Numbered from the stretch's first letter, positions 1 to 9,172 are shown. The stretch is 64,000 nucleotides of DNA from Arthrobacter sp. 18067 (GCF_902706295.1 NZ_CACSJJ010000022.1:38897-102896), one strand, 5' to 3'. Translations and numbers: made by a program. The notes: generated from the sequence alone by a model not told the origin.

Positions 1-353
1 CGCTTGGCGGCAGCCAACAGGGCCTGGTCCGGACGCCATCCAGGCGACGTGACAACCAGTTCGGGCAAAGCGTCGTCGATCAAGGGAAGGGCATTGACCG
101 CGTCCTCACCCAACAGCACCTCAACGGCGCCCACAATTTTCAGGGTGTCAGCTTGCGCCTTGGCCTTGGGCGTGGTGGCGGCGTCCACCACCACCACTTT
201 GGCACCGAGTTCGATGAGGGTGTCGGCTGCCGAAAATCCGGATACGCCGATTCCCGTCACCACGACGCGCAGGCCGTTCCAGTCAGCGTCCCAGCTGGTG
301 AGTTCGCTGAGCCTGTCGGCGGCCGACGGCATTGTCTCCGGGCTTCCGTTCAC
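1..353 (-). CDS. murD: UDP-N-acetylmuramoylalanine--D-glutamate ligase, N-terminal part (cut by window edge)
   Basis: MurD adds D-glutamate to UDP-MurNAc-L-Ala in the cytoplasm, with ATP. Only about the first 117 codons lie in the window. Translating the minus strand from the GTG at 353 gives the Rossmann-like N-terminal domain of Mur ligases: TGIGVSG at residues 33-39, then a beta strand ending in VVVVDA. The GTG shares four bases (GTGA) with the mraY stop codon, the same overlap seen at murF/mraY, so the genes look translationally coupled. The ATP-binding and C-terminal domains lie beyond position 1. Identification rests on this short piece plus its place after mraY in the dcw cluster. Confidence 0.9.
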   Translation of the reverse strand, partial: MNGSPETMPSAADRLSELTSWDADWNGLRVVVTGIGVSGFSAADTLIELGAKVVVVDAATTPKAKAQADTLKIVGAVEVLLGEDAVNALPLIDDALPELVVTSPGWRPDQALLAAAK

Positions 354-1459
354 AGCAGTACCACCCATTCAGCGTAGAAAATTCCGAGGCCCGCGGCCAC
401 GAACAAACCGGCGAGGATCCAGAAGCGGACAACCACTGTTACTTCCGCCCAGCCCTTCAATTCAAAGTGATGTTGAAGCGGCGCCATCTTGAAGACCCGT
501 TTGCCGCCACTGAGTTTGAAGAAGCCCACTTGGATGATGACCGAAAGGGTGATCAGGACGAACAGGCCGCCGATGAAAGCCAGCAGGAGTTCCGTGCGCG
601 ACAAAATGGCGAAGGCTGCCACGGCACCGCCGATCGCCAGGGATCCGGTGTCCCCCATGAAGATCTTGGCAGGGGAGGTATTCCACCAGAGGAAGCCAAC
701 CAGTGCTGCACTGAGGATCGCTGCCAGCAGGGCAAGGTCCATGGGGTCGCGAACCTGGTAACAACCGCTTCCTGCTTCCCTTGGTGATCCGCAGGCTTGG
801 TTGTTCTGCCAGATTCCCATGATGGTGTAGGCGCCGAAGACCATGATGGACGCTCCGGCTGCAAGTCCGTCGAGGCCGTCGGTCAGGTTCACGCCGTTTG
901 TGGCAGCAGTGATGATCAGGTTGGACCATACGACGAAGAGGATCGCACCGAGCACTGTTCCGCCGAAAGCGAGATCCAGCCAGGGAATGTCCCGCACCAG
1001 TGAAATCTGGGTGGATGCAGGCCGAAGTCCGTCCTCGTTGGGAAACTGCAGTACCAGCACCGCGAAGATGATTCCCACCGCAGCCTGGAGGATCAGTTTT
1101 GCGCGGGCATTCAGGCCCAGGCTGCGCTTGTTGGAAATCTTGATGTAGTCGTCAAGGAAGCCCACAAAGCCCATGCCCACCATGAGGAACAGCAGCAGGA
1201 GTCCTGACGCGGAAGGCCCGGGGGAACGCGGGTTCATCATCCACATGATCAAGTGCGTCACGAAGTAGCTGATGAGCACGGCCGCAACCACCACGGTTCC
1301 GCCCATGGTGGGCGTTCCACGCTTGGTGTGGTGCGATGTAGGACCGTCGTCGCGGATGAATTGCCCGTAGCTCTTGGCTACAAGGAACTTGATGAACAAG
1401 GGTGTCCCAATCAGGGCCACCAGAAGGGCGACGCCGGCGCCGATCAAAAGTGCAATCAC
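350..1459 (-). CDS. mraY: Phospho-N-acetylmuramoyl-pentapeptide transferase (lipid I synthase)
   Basis: MraY transfers phospho-MurNAc-pentapeptide to undecaprenyl phosphate, making lipid I at the inner face of the membrane. The 369-residue product has the usual length and many hydrophobic segments. Family motifs seen are TKRGTPTMGG (45-54), the catalytic aspartate pair FLDDY (D103, D104), NLTDGLDGL (191-199) and the later FMGDTGSL motif. The start is GTG, overlapping the murF stop by four bases (GTGA); murD overlaps its own stop in the same way. It is the seventh gene of the minus-strand dcw cluster and has no promoter gap of its own. Confidence 0.97.
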   Translation of the reverse strand: MIALLIGAGVALLVALIGTPLFIKFLVAKSYGQFIRDDGPTSHHTKRGTPTMGGTVVVAAVLISYFVTHLIMWMMNPRSPGPSASGLLLLFLMVGMGFVGFLDDYIKISNKRSLGLNARAKLILQAAVGIIFAVLVLQFPNEDGLRPASTQISLVRDIPWLDLAFGGTVLGAILFVVWSNLIITAATNGVNLTDGLDGLAAGASIMVFGAYTIMGIWQNNQACGSPREAGSGCYQVRDPMDLALLAAILSAALVGFLWWNTSPAKIFMGDTGSLAIGGAVAAFAILSRTELLLAFIGGLFVLITLSVIIQVGFFKLSGGKRVFKMAPLQHHFELKGWAEVTVVVRFWILAGLFVAAGLGIFYAEWVVLL

Positions 1460-2946
1460 AGCAGCTCGTTCCCTTCGCTTGCGGCAGCTTCGGCCGCGTT
1501 GTCTCCGGTGGGCTCGGCCCGTGGAGGTAATGCTATCCGATCACCCAAATGCCGCAGCCCTACCCCATTGGAAGACTTGAACAACACCAGGTCGCCGGGT
1601 TCGAGCTCGTTCTGGAGGAGCTCGTAAGCTTCTTCCACATTCTCGGTGAAAGAACATTCGTCGCCCCAGGATCCTTCCTGGATGGCCGAGACGTAGAGGG
1701 CGCGGGCTTCGCGCCCCACCACCACTAGTCTGGAGATGTTCAACCGGACTACCTGCGTGCCCACTGCAGTGTGCTCGCGGATGGAGTCCTCCCCGAGTTC
1801 GAGCATGGCTCCAAGCACAGCCCAGGTCCGTCGGCCTTGTCCAAGGTCTGCCAGTGTGCGCAGCGCTGCACGCATTGATTCCGGGTTCGCGTTATAGGCG
1901 TCGTTGATGATGGTGACGCCGTCTTCGCGTTCAGTCCGTTCCATGCGCCAGCGGCTGGCCGCCGACTGTGAGCTGAGGGAGGACGCAATGTCGGCGGCCG
2001 GGATGCCGGCGGCGAAAGCAGCTGCGGCGGCGGCCAGCAGGTTTGTCACATGGTGCCCACCGATCAGGCGGCTTCGCACTTCAACGGCAGGGCCGCCGTC
2101 GGGCAAGACGAGATCAAAGTCCGGGAAACCCTGGGCATTGACCACCACGTTGCGCGCTTCGACCTCTTCGGTGGTGGCGGGCGAGGCTGTGAACCCCAGA
2201 ACCTTGGCCTTGGTGCGTGAGCGCATGGCAGCAACGCGGCCATCATCCAGGTTGATCACAGCCGTGCCGTGCTCGCTAAGGGCTTCAACCAGTTCGCCCT
2301 TGGTGGTGGCGATATTCTCAACGCCGCCGAATTCTCCGGCATGTGCCGTGCCAACCACCAGGACAACGCCGATGTCCGGCTTGACCATATCTGCGAGGTA
2401 CTTGATATGGCCGAGGCCTGTGGCACCCATCTCGATGACCAGGTAGCGGGTATCGGCATCGGCGGCGAAAACCGTCAACGGCACGCCCACCTCACCGTTG
2501 TAGGAACCCTGTGGCGCCACGGTCTTACCCGCCACGGCGAGCACACCGGCGAGGAGATCCTTGGTGGTTGTCTTCCCGGCCGACCCGGTGATGCCAATGA
2601 CCGTAAAGTCCTCGCCGCGCTCTGCGCGTTCAGCGCGGACGCGACGGACGCTTTCCGCTGCAAGGGCACCCATTGCCAGGACAGCGTCATCGACTACGAC
2701 GGCGGGAAAAGGGCTTCCGCCGGAGTCGGTCACTTCACGTTCGGCCAGGACCAGGACGGCGCCGCGTTCGAAAGCGGCCTCCACGAAGTCGTGGCCATCG
2801 GCGTGCTCGCCGGGCTTGGCAACGTAGAGCGAACCGGGCGTCGCTTCCCGTGAATCAGTGACGACGGAGGTTGGCACGACGTCCGTTGCTCCGGTCAATC
2901 GGCCATGGGTGATGTCGGCGATCTCCGCCGCAGTAAGTGCAATCAT
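1456..2946 (-). CDS. murF: UDP-N-acetylmuramoyl-tripeptide--D-alanyl-D-alanine ligase
   Basis: MurF adds D-Ala-D-Ala to the UDP-MurNAc-tripeptide, completing the cytoplasmic peptidoglycan precursor. At 496 residues it has normal length. The N-terminal substrate domain is followed by the Mur-ligase ATP loop GSAGKTTT (121-128) and, in the second half, the adenine/magnesium region with INDAYNANP. The start is an ATG six bases after the murE stop, so the two are co-transcribed. The stop overlaps the mraY GTG. Confidence 0.97.
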   Translation of the reverse strand: MIALTAAEIADITHGRLTGATDVVPTSVVTDSREATPGSLYVAKPGEHADGHDFVEAAFERGAVLVLAEREVTDSGGSPFPAVVVDDAVLAMGALAAESVRRVRAERAERGEDFTVIGITGSAGKTTTKDLLAGVLAVAGKTVAPQGSYNGEVGVPLTVFAADADTRYLVIEMGATGLGHIKYLADMVKPDIGVVLVVGTAHAGEFGGVENIATTKGELVEALSEHGTAVINLDDGRVAAMRSRTKAKVLGFTASPATTEEVEARNVVVNAQGFPDFDLVLPDGGPAVEVRSRLIGGHHVTNLLAAAAAAFAAGIPAADIASSLSSQSAASRWRMERTEREDGVTIINDAYNANPESMRAALRTLADLGQGRRTWAVLGAMLELGEDSIREHTAVGTQVVRLNISRLVVVGREARALYVSAIQEGSWGDECSFTENVEEAYELLQNELEPGDLVLFKSSNGVGLRHLGDRIALPPRAEPTGDNAAEAAASEGNELL

Positions 2947-2952
2947 CTCGGT

Positions 2953-4590
2953 TTAGGACTCTATCCGCTGGTCCGATGAAACGCTGAATCCCTTGGATGT
3001 CAAGGCGGCCCGCAACTCGACCCTGTCGTCCAGTGCAAGGTTCACGCCTTTGACCTCTTGCCACACTTCGTGGCCACGTCCGGCGATAAGGATGGTGTCT
3101 TTGGCGGTGGCCATCTCCACGGCCAGCCGGATCGCGGCATCCCTTGGGTGGGACTCGATGATGTCGCTGCCCAGTTTTTCGGCATCCCGGGCTGCCCGGG
3201 CGCCTTGCAGGACTTCAGCGCGGATTGATGCCGCGTCTTCGTCGTGGGGATCGTCATCGCTGACGATAACCACGTCGGCAAGTCGCGCCGCGATGGCACC
3301 CATAGTGGGCCGCTTGCCTTGGTCGCGCTGGCCCGTAGCTCCAAAGACCACGATGACGCGGGACCCTTCCTGAGGCGAGCGTACGGCTTCCAACGCACGC
3401 GCCAAAGCATCAGGATTGTGGGCAAAATCAACAACTGCTGCTGGCTCTGTTGAGACCAACTGCATGCGACCGGGAACGGCCACCGTGAAAGGATCGTGGG
3501 CGTCCAAGGCCGACTGAAGCGTCAGTTCATCGACACCCGATGCCAGGACCATGATGGTGGCCAGGGCGGCGTTGGCCACATTGAAGGCTCCAGGCAGGCC
3601 GGTGTGGACGCGCAGCAACCGTCCGTCGGTGTGCCTGAGTTCGAATGCGGAGCCGAGCCCGCGGGCAGTGATTTCCGCGACGTGCCAGTCAGACCCGCCG
3701 GTGGCCTCTTTGGCCGAGAGGGTAGTGACCGGGATATCGGCCAATTCCGCGAGCTTGCGCCCCCAGTCATCGTCCACCGTGACAACAGCGTGACGGGCCC
3801 TCCTGGCGGTGAAGAGCTCCGCCTTGGTCCGGAAATACTCGTCCATGCTGCCGTGCAGGTCCAGATGGTCCTGGGTGAGGTTGGTGAAACCCGCGACGTC
3901 GAACATCACACCGTCCACGCGGTGGTAGGAGATCGCATGGGACGAGACTTCCATGGACGCGGCTTCCAGGCCGCGTTCGCGCATCAAGGCCAGCAGGGCA
4001 TGGACGTCCGTGGACTCCGGGGTGGTCAGGAGGCTCGGGATAGGCTCACCGCCCGCCACGATCTCAATGGTCCCTATGAGTCCCGGAGTCTTGCCCAAGG
4101 CACGCAGCAGCGAGTTGATGAAGTAGGTGGTGGTGGTCTTTCCGTTGGTTCCGGTGACACCGTAAAGGGACGGGAACCCGCCTTCCGCCGGCTGGCTGCG
4201 GTAGATCAGCGCAGCCAAAGGTCCGACGGCGGTACGCGCCTCTTCGACGATAAGCACCGGAACCGGTTGCTCGCCGGCAAGCGCCAGTTGGCGGGCCCCG
4301 GCGTCGTCCGTCACAACAGCCACCGCACCGGCGGCGACCGCTTGGGGAACAAAGTCGGCACCATGGCGGGAAGCGCCCGGCAAGGCCATGTAGAGGTCGC
4401 CGGCTTCGACGGCCCTGGAGTTGAGCGTTATGCCTGTCACTCCCCTGCCGTGGTTGCCCTCCGGAGCGGCAATTCCAAGTGCCTCCGCAATAGTGGCCAA
4501 GGGCACCGCGGCCACGGATTCGGGGCGGAAGACGGACCTGCCGGTATCCGGCGTCGTGGCGCTGTTAGCTGCCTCATTGTGCTCTGACAC
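2953..4590 (-). CDS. murE: UDP-N-acetylmuramoyl-tripeptide synthetase, probably L-lysine adding
   Basis: MurE adds the third amino acid of the peptidoglycan stem peptide. The 545-residue product has TGTNGKTTT (146-154) as ATP loop and the central-domain substrate contacts TTPESTD and EVSSHAI. In diaminopimelate-adding enzymes a DNPR motif reads the second carboxyl of meso-A2pm; here the position reads DDPHDE (446-451), lacking that arginine. Arthrobacter walls carry L-lysine, so an L-lysine ligase (EC 6.3.2.7) is the better inference. The GTG start opens the murE-murF pair; a 102-base gap separates it from ftsI upstream. Confidence 0.93.
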   Translation of the reverse strand: MSEHNEAANSATTPDTGRSVFRPESVAAVPLATIAEALGIAAPEGNHGRGVTGITLNSRAVEAGDLYMALPGASRHGADFVPQAVAAGAVAVVTDDAGARQLALAGEQPVPVLIVEEARTAVGPLAALIYRSQPAEGGFPSLYGVTGTNGKTTTTYFINSLLRALGKTPGLIGTIEIVAGGEPIPSLLTTPESTDVHALLALMRERGLEAASMEVSSHAISYHRVDGVMFDVAGFTNLTQDHLDLHGSMDEYFRTKAELFTARRARHAVVTVDDDWGRKLAELADIPVTTLSAKEATGGSDWHVAEITARGLGSAFELRHTDGRLLRVHTGLPGAFNVANAALATIMVLASGVDELTLQSALDAHDPFTVAVPGRMQLVSTEPAAVVDFAHNPDALARALEAVRSPQEGSRVIVVFGATGQRDQGKRPTMGAIAARLADVVIVSDDDPHDEDAASIRAEVLQGARAARDAEKLGSDIIESHPRDAAIRLAVEMATAKDTILIAGRGHEVWQEVKGVNLALDDRVELRAALTSKGFSVSSDQRIES

Positions 4591-4692
4591 GTGGTTCTCC
4601 GTTGGTGCTCGTGGAACGACCGGCTTGGGGCCAGCGGCGCCCGGGCCGTTAGTGGTTGATCGATTTTTGGCCGAAACAGACGCCCAAGAAGC

Positions 4693-6489
4693 TTACTTGA
4701 CGAACTGGGGCAGCCGCGCGGGAGTTCCCGTGGACGGCGCCACGTTGTAGGTCCGCAGCACTTGTGCCATGACCGAACGGAACACGGGCCCGTTGGTGAG
4801 TCCGTAGATGTTTCCTTTGGGTCGTTGAAGCACCACCTCGACGATGAAGCGGGGGTCGTCCATGGGTGCCATGCCCACCATGGAGGCCGTGTAGCCGTCG
4901 AATCCTGGCAGCCCGTCCTCACGGGGCGCCTGCGACGTTCCTGTCTTCGCGCCGACACGGTAGCCGTCGATTGCTGCGTCCTTGATCTGCCCCTCGGTCA
5001 CAGCGCTCTCCAGGATGTCGCGGACCTGCTGGGCAGTGTCCTTGGACACCACTTGGCGGGAATCCTTGGCAGCAACCTTCTGTTCCCCACCCTCGGGAGT
5101 GATGTAGCTGTCGATGAGCCTGGGCTGAAGCATGACACCGTTATTGGCGATGCTTTGGAATGCACGTACCGTCTGCAAGGTCGACTGGGAAACGCCCTGT
5201 CCAAAGAGAACCGTGTACTGCTGGCGGTCGTCCCACTGCTCGGGCTTGGCCAGGATGCCGGTGGCTTCTGCGGGCAGACCAATGTCGGTCTGTTCACCGA
5301 TGCCGAATTTCTTCAGCCAATCGTACCGTTGCTCCTTGGTCAGCCGGCTGCCGGCCATGACCGTGCCGGTGTTCATGGACCAACCCAGGATCCCGGCGAG
5401 CGTGCGTTCCTCCGTGCCGTGTTCGAAGGCATCAGTAAAATTCTGGCCGTCGATGGTGTACGACGGGGGAATCGTGAAGTGATCCAACGGGAAGGACTTG
5501 CCTTCTTCAATGACGGCCGCAGCGGTAATCATCTTCTGTACTGAACCCGGCTCATACGCGGCCGTTACGGATCGCACACCACGGTCCTTGGCATCGACCT
5601 TTCCGGGATCGTTGGGGTCCGGGGCGTTGGTGTCCGCCAAAGCGATCAGGTTGCCGGTCTTGGTGTCCATAACAACGATGGACCCCCACTCGGCATTCAT
5701 CTTGTTCACTTGGCTTTGGATGGCCTGCTGCGCGAAGTACTGGATGTCCGTATTGATGGTCAGCTTGACGTCGCTGCCGTCCACGGCGGGAGTCAGCTCG
5801 TCAGTGGCCACCGGAATCCGCAGGCCGTCGGCACCAATCTCGAAGACGCGCTTGCCTTCGACGCCACGGAGAATCTCATCCTGGGTTTGTTCGATGCCGG
5901 CCTGGCCGGTGGTTCCGTCCTGGAGGAAGCCCACCACTCCGCCGGCAACGCTGCCATTGGGGTAGACGCGCTTGCTGACACCTTCGGGAACGACGCCCGG
6001 GATATTCAACTTGGAAATGCGGTCTTCCAGTTCAGGCTTGATGTCCTTGGCAACCACGAAGTACTTCTTGTCGCCGGTCAGCGCCTCGCGGATCTTCTCA
6101 CTGTCCGACCCAAGCAGCGTTGCGAGTTCCGAGATCCCTTGGTCCCGGGAGACCTCCTCGACCTCTTCGGTCTTCTCGTTATAGCGCTTAAAGCTCGATG
6201 TATTCGTGTTCAACACCTGGTCCACCACGAGGTTGTAGCGGATGACGCTGCTGGCCAGGACGGTGCCGTTGGCATCCAAAATCTGCCCGCGTTCTGCAGG
6301 CAGAACCTGGGGCGTCAAGCGTTTAGCCAAGGCCGCCTCGGCCATCCCGCCCATATCCAGGCCCTGGACCATGAAGAGCTTGCCGCCCACCACCAGCAGC
6401 AGCGTCAGCATGATGCCAAGACCAACCCGCAACCGCTTTCTTGCCGCCGGCGTCTTCGTTTTTTTCGATGTGCCGGGGTTCTGAGCCAC
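4693..6489 (-). CDS. ftsI: Division-specific penicillin-binding protein 3 / FtsI transpeptidase
   Basis: FtsI is the septal transpeptidase that cross-links peptidoglycan with the SEDS protein FtsW. The 598-residue product starts with a short basic cytoplasmic tail and one membrane segment (about 21-41), then a PBP dimerisation domain containing the ERGQILD motif. The transpeptidase domain carries all three active-site boxes: SVQK (S316 nucleophile), SMN (371-373) and KTGT (515-518). The start is GTG. It lies 42 bases after the FtsL-like gene, the standard dcw order. Confidence 0.95.
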   Translation of the reverse strand: MAQNPGTSKKTKTPAARKRLRVGLGIMLTLLLVVGGKLFMVQGLDMGGMAEAALAKRLTPQVLPAERGQILDANGTVLASSVIRYNLVVDQVLNTNTSSFKRYNEKTEEVEEVSRDQGISELATLLGSDSEKIREALTGDKKYFVVAKDIKPELEDRISKLNIPGVVPEGVSKRVYPNGSVAGGVVGFLQDGTTGQAGIEQTQDEILRGVEGKRVFEIGADGLRIPVATDELTPAVDGSDVKLTINTDIQYFAQQAIQSQVNKMNAEWGSIVVMDTKTGNLIALADTNAPDPNDPGKVDAKDRGVRSVTAAYEPGSVQKMITAAAVIEEGKSFPLDHFTIPPSYTIDGQNFTDAFEHGTEERTLAGILGWSMNTGTVMAGSRLTKEQRYDWLKKFGIGEQTDIGLPAEATGILAKPEQWDDRQQYTVLFGQGVSQSTLQTVRAFQSIANNGVMLQPRLIDSYITPEGGEQKVAAKDSRQVVSKDTAQQVRDILESAVTEGQIKDAAIDGYRVGAKTGTSQAPREDGLPGFDGYTASMVGMAPMDDPRFIVEVVLQRPKGNIYGLTNGPVFRSVMAQVLRTYNVAPSTGTPARLPQFVK

Positions 6490-6531
6490 GTTGATTCCTT
6501 GCTGCTGGCCTTGCGTCAGTGGACTGATGGA

Positions 6532-7197
6532 CTACTGTCCGGGTGCCTTCTGCTGGGGGGCCGGGACCGATCCCCCATTGAGTTCAACCGGCGGTGTTGC
6601 TGCCGGAGAAGCAGGTGTTGCTGCCGGAGTCGTCGGTGTTGCCGCCGGCGCCGCCGGAGTCACCGGCTTCAAGTTTTCCAACGGATCCTTGGTAGTCACC
6701 GACGGAACGACGTCCAGCATGCCCGCCACGGCAGGAGGGGCAAGCTGCGCCCCGGGATTGTCTCCCTTAACTGCAGGCGTCGCCTTTCCGGTGACAGTCA
6801 TCGTATTCAGATCGATCTGTCCCTTGACAGTGGAAGGGACCATTCCCAATTCTGCAGCCTTCGCTGCCAGATTCTGGGGAGCCTCGAAGTTCTGCTTCCG
6901 CTGTGTCAGGTCCTGGTTTTCCTTGTTCAAGGTGGCTGCCTCGGCCTTGAGCTGCACCAACTGGTACTGGGCAGTGGAAACTGAGATGTTCAAGACGAGC
7001 ACCGTCAGCAGCGCCGCGGCCATGGCCACGAAGCAGAGCACCACAAAGGGCGTCCGTCGTTTGCCCGGCGCGCTGCGCACTAGTGAAAGCGGGGTGCGGG
7101 CCTTGCGGCCGGCGTCGGGCTTGCCTGCGGGAGCGGGCAGCGCGCGGGCTGTATTGCCCACCATGGAGGGCAGTGTCTTCGCTACGGCGTTGCTCAT
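6532..7197 (-). CDS. ftsL: FtsL-like single-pass division membrane protein
   Basis: This 221-residue protein has a basic cytoplasmic N-terminus, one membrane helix (FVVLCFVAMAAALL, about 51-70) and a short coiled-coil-like stretch (AQYQLVQLKAEAATLNKEN) followed by the NLAAKAAELGM motif typical of FtsL/DivIC partners. A long Pro/Ala/Thr-rich C-terminal tail (about 170-221) is presumably extracytoplasmic and disordered. Such proteins join FtsB/FtsQ and activate FtsW-FtsI. The call rests on topology and on its place between rsmH and ftsI; sequence similarity within this family is low. The start overlaps the rsmH stop (ATGA). Confidence 0.8.
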   Translation of the reverse strand: MSNAVAKTLPSMVGNTARALPAPAGKPDAGRKARTPLSLVRSAPGKRRTPFVVLCFVAMAAALLTVLVLNISVSTAQYQLVQLKAEAATLNKENQDLTQRKQNFEAPQNLAAKAAELGMVPSTVKGQIDLNTMTVTGKATPAVKGDNPGAQLAPPAVAGMLDVVPSVTTKDPLENLKPVTPAAPAATPTTPAATPASPAATPPVELNGGSVPAPQQKAPGQ

Positions 7198-8192
7198 GCG
7201 TCTCTCCTTGGTTTGATGCGCTCCACGGCCCTCAATCGGGCGGACGCCGCGCGGGGGTTTTCAGCGATTTCTGCTGCCGTAGGCACTTCCGTGCCTTTGG
7301 TGATGGTCTTCAGTTCGGGTTTATGTTCTTCAAGTTCCACGGGGAAACCGAGCGGGGCCGAGGATTTGGAGCCGGCCTGGAAGACTGACTTCACGATCTT
7401 GTCCTCCAACGAGTGATAGGACATCACCACGATCCGGCCTCCCATGGCCGTCGCGGCAACGGCTGCAGGGACTGCGCGTTCCAGGACGTCGAGTTCCTCA
7501 TTGACCTCAATCCGCAATGCCTGGAAGGTGCGCTTGGCAGGATGCCCACCGCTCTTCGCGGCTGCTGCAGGGACCACGCTGCGGATCTGCTCCACAAGTT
7601 CGCCTGTGGTAGCGAACGGTTTGTCGGCCCGGGCGTTGACGATCCTGTTGGCGATGCGTCCAGCGAACTTTTCTTCGCCCCATTTACGGATGATGCGAAC
7701 CAGTTCGTCTTCACTGTAGTTATTGACCACATCGGCGGCGGTCTGGCCTCGGCTGGTGTCCATCCGCATATCCAGAGGGGCGTCGTAGGAGTACGCGAAC
7801 CCACGTTCGCGCTCGTCCAACTGAAGGGACGACACGCCAAGATCCATCAGGATGCCATGGACCTCGGGAATGCCAAGGTCCGCCAGTACGTCGTCAATTT
7901 CGTCGTAGACGGCATGAACCAGGTCCGTCCGGTTCGAAAACGGCTCCAGCCGGGCACCAGCCAAGGCAAGGGCTTCCTCATCACGGTCGATGCCGACGAG
8001 GTGCAAGTCCGGAAACCGCTGCAACATCGCTTCGGAGTGCCCTCCCATGCCAAGGGTTGCGTCGATGGCCACAGGTGTCTGGCCACGCTTCGCGGCAGCC
8101 TCAAATCCGGGAGCCAGCAGATTGATGCAGCGGTCTTTGAGGACGGGTACGTGGCGCTCCGATGTGGGCTTTGCCGCGTCCTGCTCTTCCAC
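7194..8192 (-). CDS. rsmH: 16S rRNA (cytosine(1402)-N(4))-methyltransferase
   Basis: RsmH (MraW) methylates N4 of C1402 in the 16S rRNA decoding centre using S-adenosylmethionine. Family landmarks are RHVPVLKDR near the N-terminus, the SAM loop DATLGMGGHS (44-53), GILMDLGVSS, and KRTFQALRIEVN(E). The reading frame is open further upstream (to 8330), but the GTG at 8192 is preceded by AGGAGG at good spacing and gives a 332-residue protein of normal length, so the longer form is rejected. The gene sits between mraZ and ftsL. Confidence 0.95.
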   Translation of the reverse strand: MEEQDAAKPTSERHVPVLKDRCINLLAPGFEAAAKRGQTPVAIDATLGMGGHSEAMLQRFPDLHLVGIDRDEEALALAGARLEPFSNRTDLVHAVYDEIDDVLADLGIPEVHGILMDLGVSSLQLDERERGFAYSYDAPLDMRMDTSRGQTAADVVNNYSEDELVRIIRKWGEEKFAGRIANRIVNARADKPFATTGELVEQIRSVVPAAAAKSGGHPAKRTFQALRIEVNEELDVLERAVPAAVAATAMGGRIVVMSYHSLEDKIVKSVFQAGSKSSAPLGFPVELEEHKPELKTITKGTEVPTAAEIAENPRAASARLRAVERIKPRRDA

Positions 8193-8359
8193 GCTGCCTC
8201 CTCTTTCTTCAATCGCTTGCCTGCTGTTTCTTGAATCGGATCCCCATCCGCGCCTATCGTCCCGCCGGCCTGGCTCAGGGGAAGTTGAGCCAGGAAGACT
8301 GTTCGATGGGCGGCTGGAGATCCCATTCAAGAAGCGGTACTGCTGCTTCCTCCGACCGG

Positions 8360-8791
8360 TTAGATGAACCCGGGCAGATTGTCGTCGTCGGTTTCCGAGA
8401 AGGCTGATTCCTTCTCGTTGAGGTATTCATTCCAAGCTTCGGCGTCCCAGATCTCAGCCCTGGTACCGGCACCAATAACTGCCAGTTCCCGGTCGAGTCC
8501 CGCATACGCCCGGAGCGCCGACGGAATCGTCACGCGCCCCTGCTTGTCAGGCACCTCGTCAGAGGCTCCGGACAGGAAAACCCGAATGTAGTCTCGAGCC
8601 TGCTTGGAGGACAGTGGTGCCTCCCGCATGGATTCGTGAATGCGTTCGAATTCTTTCTGGCTGAAGACGTAGATGCAGCGTTCCTGGCCTCTTGTGAGAA
8701 CCAACCCTTCGGCCAGTTCCTCACGGAACTTGGCGGGGAGAATGATCCGGCCCTTTTCATCGAGACGCGGCGAGTGAGTGCCCAGAAACAC
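8360..8791 (-). CDS. mraZ: Transcriptional regulator MraZ
   Basis: MraZ is an AbrB-fold regulator that binds repeats in front of its own operon. The protein contains two SpoVT/AbrB-like halves: one near the start around DEKGRIILPAKFREEL and one around DKQGRVTIPSALR. The start chosen is the GTG giving MFLGTHSPRLDEKGR, the usual family N-terminus (143 residues); an in-frame GTG at 8800 would add three residues. It is the first gene of the dcw cluster. A 10-bp-periodic GTGG array (8834-8882) lies about 45-90 bases upstream and is its likely operator. Confidence 0.95.
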   Translation of the reverse strand: MFLGTHSPRLDEKGRIILPAKFREELAEGLVLTRGQERCIYVFSQKEFERIHESMREAPLSSKQARDYIRVFLSGASDEVPDKQGRVTIPSALRAYAGLDRELAVIGAGTRAEIWDAEAWNEYLNEKESAFSETDDDNLPGFI

Positions 8792-8833
8792 TGGCCCCAC
8801 CGCCCCTCAGTCAAGGTGCCCGTTCATGCCCAA

Positions 8834-8882
8834 CTCTGCCACTACCCTCTTATGCCCTCCACTTTACTCCACAATGCCCCAC
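8834..8882 (-). promoter_or_regulatory. MraZ-box array (10-bp-spaced GTGG repeats)
   Basis: Read on the minus strand, GTGGGG, GTGGAG and GTGGAG begin exactly 10 bases apart (first bases at 8882, 8872, 8862). The next slot is degenerate (TAAG) and a further GTGG begins at 8842. MraZ proteins are known to bind TGGGN-type repeats with 10-base period upstream of mraZ, so this is very probably the autoregulatory operator of the dcw cluster. The call rests on position and spacing; no binding evidence is available. Confidence 0.75.
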
Positions 8883-9149
8883 AGTCAACGCGACACAGGG
8901 TGTTTCTCCACCACTTTGAGATTTGCGAGTCCCGAATTGGCGCGGGTTTAGGGGCCATGGCCGGAAGTGGAGGGCAAACGGCATCAGCTACCGTTCGCAC
9001 AGGCTTGCAGCAGGAAGTCCGGCTGCCGACAGCCGATCCGGGCCGGAAATCGGATCCAGGTGGTGCAAAGTGGAGAAAAGGGAGGGGCGTGGAGGAAAGG
9101 GCCGTAGCGGAGGGCTCTCACGAATGCCTCGCGTCCCGCTTAAACGCGA

Positions 9150-9172
9150 AAAGACCCGCAATGCGGGTCTTC
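9150..9172 (-). terminator. Intrinsic terminator after the DUF3040 gene
   Basis: AAGACCCGC pairs with GCGGGTCTT around a tiny loop. On the minus strand the stem is followed by TTTT. It lies about 70 bases beyond the DUF3040 stop and isolates that gene from the dcw promoter. Confidence 0.75.

Noticed and set aside
3496..4587. 363-codon plus-strand frame opposite murE
   Set aside because: Antisense artefact without family features.
8193..8330. N-terminal extension of rsmH
   Set aside because: No homology to the family start, and a better ribosome site precedes the GTG at 8192.
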